A stretch of 6,151 nucleotides of DNA from Methanoregulaceae archaeon (GTDB taxonomy: Archaea > Halobacteriota > Methanomicrobia > Methanomicrobiales > Methanospirillaceae). Shown piece by piece: positions 1 through 3,952 of the stretch; position 1 is the first letter of the stretch, and each line of letters opens with the position of its first letter. The notes under the pieces are model-generated. The model worked only from the letters and a program-made list of their open reading frames with translations, was not told the origin of the DNA and made no database searches. A program made the position numbers and the translations under genes. The stretch covers positions 8,857-15,007 of the forward strand of contig DUGL01000038.1 of the NCBI GenBank assembly GCA_013331415.1. The letters run 5' to 3'.

Positions 1-3
1 AAA

Positions 4-498
4 TTAACTCAATCTCGTGAACCGATCATCAGACCTGGCGCGATTTACGCGGCCGCAATCCGTCGGGAACCACCCGGTCCTCCCGTTGGTGAATGCATCA
101 CATAACGGAACGTACGGCTTGATGTCGAGGAGCGGGGTCCCGTCAAGGATATCGATGCCCGAGACGAGCAGGCAGGACCCCTCCCGTTTGAGGAGCTGCA
201 CGACAGAAAAGCCGATCGGATTCGGGCGACCGGGAGCGCGTGTGGCAAAGACCCCGTGCGGCCTGGTGTCAAGGAAGGGAACAACTTCAAGCCGGGAAGC
301 GGTCGAACGATGGAAATGGTACACCAGGATGATCCGGGTGAAGCCCTCGATATCCTTCAGTCCCGCGGCAAAATCGGAGAAGACCTCTATGGTACCGGTA
401 ATCTCTTCTCCACCGACCGGCTGGATTGGCATCCCTGCCGGGTCCGCAAAAGGGGTGTGGATGATCCCTATCGGCTGGTAACAGATTTTCTCTCTCAT
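4..498 (-). CDS. trmO: TsaA/TrmO-family tRNA (t6A37) N6-methyltransferase
   Basis: Predicted SAM-dependent enzyme that methylates N6 of threonylcarbamoyladenosine at position 37 of tRNA (t6A to m6t6A), acting in the cytoplasm. Counting from the ATG at 498 it has 164 residues, which is one TsaA/TrmO (YaeB-like) domain. Family motifs visible: the N-terminal IGIIHTPF (res. 10-17), GFTRIILVYHFH (52-63), the signature APGRPNPIGFS (88-98), GIDILDGTPLLDIKPYVP (114-131, with the DxLDGTPxLDIKPY core), and a C-terminal SDDRF (156-160). The extra C-terminal domain of the E. coli enzyme is absent, as is usual for short archaeal forms. The start is a choice: GTG at 507 is in frame, but ATG at 498 has a Shine-Dalgarno-like GGATGTG six bases upstream and places the conserved motif at the usual distance. 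The stop is TAA at 4-6. It lies 60 bp after the PEGA gene, in the same frame. The family is clear; the reaction is inferred from characterised members. Confidence 0.92.
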   Translation of the reverse strand: MREKICYQPIGIIHTPFADPAGMPIQPVGGEEITGTIEVFSDFAAGLKDIEGFTRIILVYHFHRSTASRLEVVPFLDTRPHGVFATRAPGRPNPIGFSVVQLLKREGSCLLVSGIDILDGTPLLDIKPYVPLCDAFTNGRTGWFPTDCGRVNRARSDDRFTRLS

Positions 499-504
499 GT
501 GATC

Positions 505-511
505 CACATCC
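505..511 (-). promoter_or_regulatory. Shine-Dalgarno-like site of trmO
   Basis: On the minus strand this reads GGATGTG, one mismatch from the archaeal consensus GGAGGTG, and it ends six bases before the ATG at 498. It overlaps the alternative GTG start at 507, so it favours the ATG. The upstream GTG has no comparable site at a proper distance. Confidence 0.5.
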
Positions 512-542
512 GGTCTCTCTTTCCGGCTCCGCGTCTTCCGGC
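508..542 (-). repeat. Three short CCGGA direct repeats in the gap before trmO
   Basis: On the minus strand the 60-bp gap holds GCCGGAA (542-536), GCCGGAAAG (527-519) and ACCGGAT (514-508), spaced 15 and 13 bases apart. Because CCGG is its own complement, the units could also pair with one another as weak hairpins. No T-run follows, so this is not a convincing terminator, and no TATA-like AT-rich box is present in the gap. The function is unknown and the repeats could be chance in GC-rich DNA. Confidence 0.3.
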
Positions 543-558
543 ACCCCTGTTCTGTCTT

Positions 559-3500
559 CTATCGGTTCATGGTTGCCCGGTATTTTTGTGTCCGGAATGG
601 AAGGATCTGCACATCTCCTGATCGGGAACCATCGGTTCCCGTGCAGGTCACCTCGATGATACCGATGGGGAGATAGGGGATGAGGCAGGGTGTTCGCTCC
701 CCGGTTGCCAGGCCATTCAGGGTGATCCGGCAACCGGGAGGATCGCTCTCCACGAGGAGTGCTCCGTACCCATAGTTCTCAAGCCGGGCACGCACGGAGA
801 AGGGGGCCTGCTCTCCCTCCCTGACCGGAATGAAGATCTCCGGTTCAACCGGGAAATACCCGGGCTTTGCAATGACGACCCTGTGCGTACCATATGAGAT
901 GTTGGGGATGATGCAGGGGGTTTTCAGGCCGGTGGGAAACCCATCGATAAAGACCGATGCCCCGTCCGGGTCGCTCTGCACCTCTATGGACTGGAGTGGC
1001 CGGTTCACCGGGGTGAGCACGCATGCTCCCATGGCACGCTCGCGGGCGGTGATGGGAAAGCTCAGGAATGCGTCATCATGGTGGATCGTCACAAAAGGAT
1101 CGAATCCTGTCACGGAAAACGCAGCCGGCATGCTCATGGCAGGGAACATCCCGTTGACAGAGAAGGTGCTCCCATCGTAGGCAGGTGAAGAGAGAGCGAT
1201 TGTGTGTGCCAGGGTCTCTTTGTGCCGATCGATGAAGACCGGGGTGAGGGTCCCGGGATAGACCCAGACCGTCCGGGTAATCTCCGGGAGTGCATAACTC
1301 CCGGTCCCGGTGCGCGCTACCCGGACCTGGTGTGGTCCCTGTCGTATCCCATACACGATCACCGGCGCCGAAGACTGCAACCGCTTCCCATCAAGATAGA
1401 GATCTCCTTCCGATGGATACATCGTGATGTACACCCCCCCGAGGTTCAGGGAAGCTCCGGCACCGGCATCGATCCCGGCCGTTCCTGGTATGTCGTCCGT
1501 GGTGTCCTCCTGCACCAGGATCACCTCCAGCTGGTGATCGCTTTGGAAGAGCAGGGACGTCTGGTTCGGGAGAAATCCTGGTTTCGAGAGCTGGAGGGTG
1601 TATACCCCCTCAGGAAGTCCCCGGATCAGGCAGGGGGTTGTGGCGGGCGTCTCTCTTCCGTTCAGGCCAACGCCTGCTCCTTCCGGTGAGGAAAGGATCG
1701 TGAGATCATACGAAGCCGGGCCACTCCTCTCCTCCACGGGCAGGATTCCCTCATCTCCCGCAGGGAACAGAACGGAGCTGTCATCATGCGGTGAAAAAGA
1801 TTCTCCGGTTACAAGGAATGCCAGGCGAAAGAGGAAGAGTATGATCTCATCCACGCCCTTTCCGATGCCAGAGAGGAATCCGTTCCTGTCTTCAGGGGGC
1901 TCTCTGGCTGTGACATCCTGTTCTGTCGGAGAATCCGTCCCATGGCCGTCCGCTTCCTGGAGGCTGGGGTTCTCCTGATCCTGCCATTCGCTGCACCAGT
2001 CCGGGAACAGGGAGCAGGCATCATAGGACTGCAGGTTCCGGGGTGGCGGATCTCCCTGGTGGAGCATCGCGGTATAGATGATGCCCCGGATGGCAACTGA
2101 CCCATCAGGCATCCCGTCATGGTTGAGGAAGAGTGTCACGATGGGAGAGCCCGTCTGCTGGCCCCCAGCGAGGTCGTAGCTGAGTATCTTGAGAGGGCCG
2201 GCATCTCCGGATGCCAGGGTCACGATATCGCGATGATTGATCCGGGTGACCAACGGGGTGCTTTCCGATGGGGTGTCACCCGTTGCGATGACCTGCAGGG
2301 ACTTCCCTTCAGGGAACCGCTGGTCCGGAGGAGCAGAGAATACCATGCTGATGACAGGGATATCCGGGCTGTATCCGCCCGGGAGAACGGTTGTATTCAC
2401 GTACGCACACCCTTCAGCGACCCAGCTCGAATGGGTTTTCTCATCCGGGCCTTCCATTAGGAGGAGGAGGAGCGCGGCACCATCGAGCGCAGCACGGGTG
2501 CCCCGCGGTCCGTTCAGCCGGACCATGACCGTCAGATCCCCCGCCGGGAGCGCGATCCCGGTCAGGTTGTAGCACCGGGTTGCGGTGTGTCCCTCCTCCC
2601 CGTCCTCATCTGAGAAATACGCCTCTTCCTGTACTGTGATCCCCGCAACGGTCACCGTGAAGAGGGGGTCTTCGGCTCCCCGCATCGCCGCATCGTGTTC
2701 TCCCGAGGTATACAGGTAGAACCGTGAAAGGGAGACGGGATGATCGGAGGACGGTAGACCCGGGAATACAACCGTGGATTCATCACCGCTGGTGAGCTGG
2801 CCTGGGTCCGCACTACCCGGGACAAGGACCGCTGTACCAGAGAGGGGACCACCCGTGTATAGCTCCAGTTCGCCCCACTCTCCGCTTCCCGATTCCGGGA
2901 CTCCGGCTGGATCATCGGACGATGACCCGGACTGGGTTCCATCCGCACCCGGGAGGGCCGGAAGGAGGTTGAAGTGGACCGGGGCCTCTTTGTTGACCGT
3001 TACGTACACCGTCTGTTCGTACGGCTCCTCGTACCCATCCAGGAGGACGAGGACCGAGTACCCCCCCTGCTCAACCCCGGTGAGGGTGCAGGGGGTGGTG
3101 AGACCGGTCGGCTCTCCATCGAGCAGCACCGAGGCGCCGGCAGGGGTCGATGTCACCCTGATACTCCCGGAGGGCTCCTCCTGCGTATAGATGAGTATCT
3201 CAGAGACGCGCTGGACGGTGAAGCCGGTTGTCGTCGGGTACTTCTCAGTCCCCTGCCAGTAGTAGTGCCAGTCATCCTCGGGCAGGCATTCCCGGGCATC
3301 CGTATTCCCGAACACGTGCAGGCCCCAGGGGTTTGTTGAGGTGTCTGCGAAGAAGACGAGACGCATCCCTTCCGGCCATGCCGGGACGTACCCGGGTGCA
3401 GGACCCCCACTCTCGTAGCCGCCGTTGTACCAGCACACCACGATCCTACCCTGACGGGGCTGCGGGTAGTACACGTTCTCGTACGCGAAGCGTTTCGTAA

Positions 3501-3906
3501 ACCCGTCCTGGGCCTTCACGATGATATAATCATCATCATGATGCATTCCGCTAACCAGTTCGCAGATATCCCGGAGATCCGTCCCCTTCACGGCACCTAT
3601 GTCTTTTTCCCTGACGTTCGTGTCCTCTTCAGGGTTCCAGCGGAGTTCCTGCTCACGCACAGGGTCGGGGTCGTCCACGAAGATCGGGCCCTGGTGGTAG
3701 TAGCGTGTCGTCCCGTCACCCTGGACCGGGAGGTTTGCCTCCAGCCACTGGTAACTCAACCGTGTCTCATTCAGGACGGTGAACCCATCCACAGCGTACC
3801 TGACGATGCGGAGCTCGGTTGTCGCAGCAGTTACCGGGACGGTGAGGAGGAGAGCGATGGCGAGGAGGACCAGAACGGTCCTGGTTGCCTGGTATTTCAG
3901 TGTCAT
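559..3906 (-). CDS. Secreted multidomain protein with PEGA repeats and a DUF3344-like region
   Basis: A complete 1115-residue exported protein, probably on the cell surface; its biochemical role is unknown. Order of parts: signal peptide (1-27), N-terminal domain (about 29-245), PEGA 1 (247-315), Gly/Ser/Asp-rich linker (317-345), DUF3344-like beta region (343-617), acidic linker (638-675), short hydrophobic segment (688-700), PEGA 2 (732-800), degenerate PEGA 3 (819-894), spacer (895-969), PEGA 4 (970-1042), PEGA 5 (1048-1113). The start at 3906 is chosen because the signal peptide begins there: a basic N-region (K4, R9), then hydrophobic TVLVLLAIALLLTVPV and a VTA-A cleavage site. The frame is open further upstream to 4200, but that stretch is antisense-free shadow of the preceding dockerin and looks unlike protein. 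The ribosome site is weak (CAGG five bases before ATG). N-X-S/T sequons at N46, N447, N504, N781 and N1002 would allow glycosylation. There is no C-terminal PGF-type anchor; it ends TMNR with a TAG stop. Confidence 0.9.
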   Translation of the reverse strand: MTLKYQATRTVLVLLAIALLLTVPVTAATTELRIVRYAVDGFTVLNETRLSYQWLEANLPVQGDGTTRYYHQGPIFVDDPDPVREQELRWNPEEDTNVREKDIGAVKGTDLRDICELVSGMHHDDDYIIVKAQDGFTKRFAYENVYYPQPRQGRIVVCWYNGGYESGGPAPGYVPAWPEGMRLVFFADTSTNPWGLHVFGNTDARECLPEDDWHYYWQGTEKYPTTTGFTVQRVSEILIYTQEEPSGSIRVTSTPAGASVLLDGEPTGLTTPCTLTGVEQGGYSVLVLLDGYEEPYEQTVYVTVNKEAPVHFNLLPALPGADGTQSGSSSDDPAGVPESGSGEWGELELYTGGPLSGTAVLVPGSADPGQLTSGDESTVVFPGLPSSDHPVSLSRFYLYTSGEHDAAMRGAEDPLFTVTVAGITVQEEAYFSDEDGEEGHTATRCYNLTGIALPAGDLTVMVRLNGPRGTRAALDGAALLLLLMEGPDEKTHSSWVAEGCAYVNTTVLPGGYSPDIPVISMVFSAPPDQRFPEGKSLQVIATGDTPSESTPLVTRINHRDIVTLASGDAGPLKILSYDLAGGQQTGSPIVTLFLNHDGMPDGSVAIRGIIYTAMLHQGDPPPRNLQSYDACSLFPDWCSEWQDQENPSLQEADGHGTDSPTEQDVTAREPPEDRNGFLSGIGKGVDEIILFLFRLAFLVTGESFSPHDDSSVLFPAGDEGILPVEERSGPASYDLTILSSPEGAGVGLNGRETPATTPCLIRGLPEGVYTLQLSKPGFLPNQTSLLFQSDHQLEVILVQEDTTDDIPGTAGIDAGAGASLNLGGVYITMYPSEGDLYLDGKRLQSSAPVIVYGIRQGPHQVRVARTGTGSYALPEITRTVWVYPGTLTPVFIDRHKETLAHTIALSSPAYDGSTFSVNGMFPAMSMPAAFSVTGFDPFVTIHHDDAFLSFPITARERAMGACVLTPVNRPLQSIEVQSDPDGASVFIDGFPTGLKTPCIIPNISYGTHRVVIAKPGYFPVEPEIFIPVREGEQAPFSVRARLENYGYGALLVESDPPGCRITLNGLATGERTPCLIPYLPIGIIEVTCTGTDGSRSGDVQILPFRTQKYRATMNR
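568..765 (-). repeat. PEGA repeat 5 (C-terminal)
   Basis: Residues 1048-1113. SDPPGCRITLNGLATG is followed by ERTPCLIPYLPIGIIEV. It is shorter than the others at its C-terminal end and lacks the usual GY turn (it has GTDGSRSG). It reaches within two residues of the end of the protein, so no anchor follows. Confidence 0.8.
781..999 (-). repeat. PEGA repeat 4
   Basis: Residues 970-1042. SDPDGASVFIDGFPTG is followed by LKTPCIIPNISYGTHRVVIA and KPGYFPVE. All hallmark positions are present. It is joined directly to PEGA 5 by a short ENYGYG-type link, so the two form a tandem at the C-terminus. Confidence 0.87.
1225..1452 (-). repeat. Degenerate PEGA-like repeat 3
   Basis: Residues 819-894. The outline is retained: VYITMYPSEGDLYLDGKRL, then VIVYGIRQGPHQVRVARTGTG. 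The TG-x-x-TPC loop present in the other four units is replaced by QSSAPV. It may be a diverged PEGA unit or a related beta domain. The next 75 residues (895-969) have no family I recognise. Confidence 0.5.
1434..1440 (-). repeat. G7 homopolymer tract before PEGA 3
   Basis: Seven consecutive G on the coding strand, encoding the LGGV turn at residues 822-825. It is the same length as the tract in PEGA 1. The frame is intact here. Confidence 0.6.
1507..1713 (-). repeat. PEGA repeat 2
   Basis: Residues 732-800. It contains the literal PEG-A core (SSPEGAGVGLNG), then ATTPCLIRGLPEGVYTLQL and KPGFLPNQ. It follows an acidic, disordered-looking linker and the hydrophobic segment. Confidence 0.85.
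1807..1845 (-). other. Short internal hydrophobic segment
   Basis: Residues 688-700 read IILFLFRLAFLVT, preceded by GIGKGVDE and followed by GESFSPHDD. At 13 residues with a central arginine it is short for a transmembrane helix. It sits between the acidic linker and the four C-terminal PEGA units. If it did span a membrane, the two halves of the protein would lie on opposite sides, which is unlikely for a protein with surface domains at both ends; a buried strand or an amphipathic or membrane-touching helix fits better. Confidence 0.5.
2056..2880 (-). other. DUF3344-like beta-rich region
   Basis: About residues 343-617. It opens with ELELYTGGPLSGTAVLVPG, continues with SLSRFYLYTSGE (392-403) and FTVTVAGITVQEE (416-428), and has an ALDGAALLLLLMEGP segment (473-487) followed by SSWVAEGCAYVN (493-504). 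This order (strand describing a peak or step of arms, a value like F/A-x-GAxLLxxxE, then a W-x-x-EG-C/A-D/Y motif) matches what I recall of archaeal DUF3344 proteins, a family of unknown function. The match is from memory and could not be scored. No catalytic motif is evident. Confidence 0.55.
2962..3168 (-). repeat. PEGA repeat 1
   Basis: Residues 247-315 of the secreted protein. Canonical PEGA pattern: STPAGASVLLDGEPTG, then LTTPCTLTGV and a GGYSVLVLLDGYEE turn. PEGA is a small beta domain found in surface proteins and thought to aid cell-wall or S-layer association. It is most like PEGA 4: both carry GASV, DG, PTGL and TPC at matching positions, although they lie at opposite ends of the protein. 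Confidence 0.85.
3061..3067 (-). repeat. G7 homopolymer tract in PEGA 1
   Basis: Seven consecutive G on the coding strand, encoding the GG before Y283 of PEGA 1. Gain or loss of one base would end the protein early. A second G7 tract lies at 1434-1440 in the same gene. No sign that either tract is shifted here: the frame is open throughout. Confidence 0.6.
3172..3822 (-). other. N-terminal domain, possibly sulfite-oxidase/molybdopterin-fold-like
   Basis: About residues 29-245, with many aromatic and charged residues. The stretch GTDLRDICELVSGM (108-121), followed by VKAQDGFTKRF (130-140), RQGRIVVCWYNGG (151-163) and GMRLVFFADTS (180-190), recalls the G-x-x-LRDLL ... V-x-A-x-DGY ... RLV order of sulfite-oxidase-type molybdopterin-binding domains. 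Other marks are SYQWLEANLPVQGDG (51-65), WGLHVFGNTDARECLP (194-209) and SEILIYT (235-241) at the end. I recall similar N-terminal domains in secreted proteins of methanogens. The fold assignment is an inference from pattern and cofactor binding is not shown. Cysteines lie at 115, 158 and 207. Confidence 0.4.
3826..3906 (-). other. Signal peptide of the PEGA/DUF3344-like protein
   Basis: Residues 1-27: positively charged start with K4 and R9, a 16-residue hydrophobic core, and VTA before A28, fitting signal peptidase I cleavage after A27 (or A28). There is no twin-arginine motif, so Sec export is expected. There is no lipobox cysteine. Confidence 0.85.
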
Positions 3907-3952
3907 TGATGCCTGCAGGAAGGTTGGATCGAAAGGGGGAAGATCACGTTCC
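3907..3952 (-). other. 46-bp gap between the two secreted-protein genes
   Basis: On the minus strand this gap carries a pyrimidine-rich run (CTTCCCCCTTTCG) and ends with CTGCAGGCATCA directly before the ATG at 3906. The only ribosome-site candidate is CAGG, with little pairing to the 16S tail. There is no TATA-like box, no clear hairpin and no long T-run. Read-through transcription from the upstream gene is the simplest view, but a pyrimidine-rich archaeal terminator cannot be excluded. Confidence 0.5.

Noticed and set aside
17..481. 154-codon open frame on the plus strand
   Set aside because: It is antisense to trmO, which has strong family motifs along its whole length.
499..558. Terminator between the PEGA gene and trmO
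   Set aside because: The CCGG elements give only weak pairing and no T-run follows.
3521..3545. CAT/ATG-rich partly palindromic stretch (CATCATGATG) resembling an operator
   Set aside because: It is inside the N-terminal domain of the PEGA protein and simply encodes MHHDDDYII; the symmetry follows from His/Asp codons.
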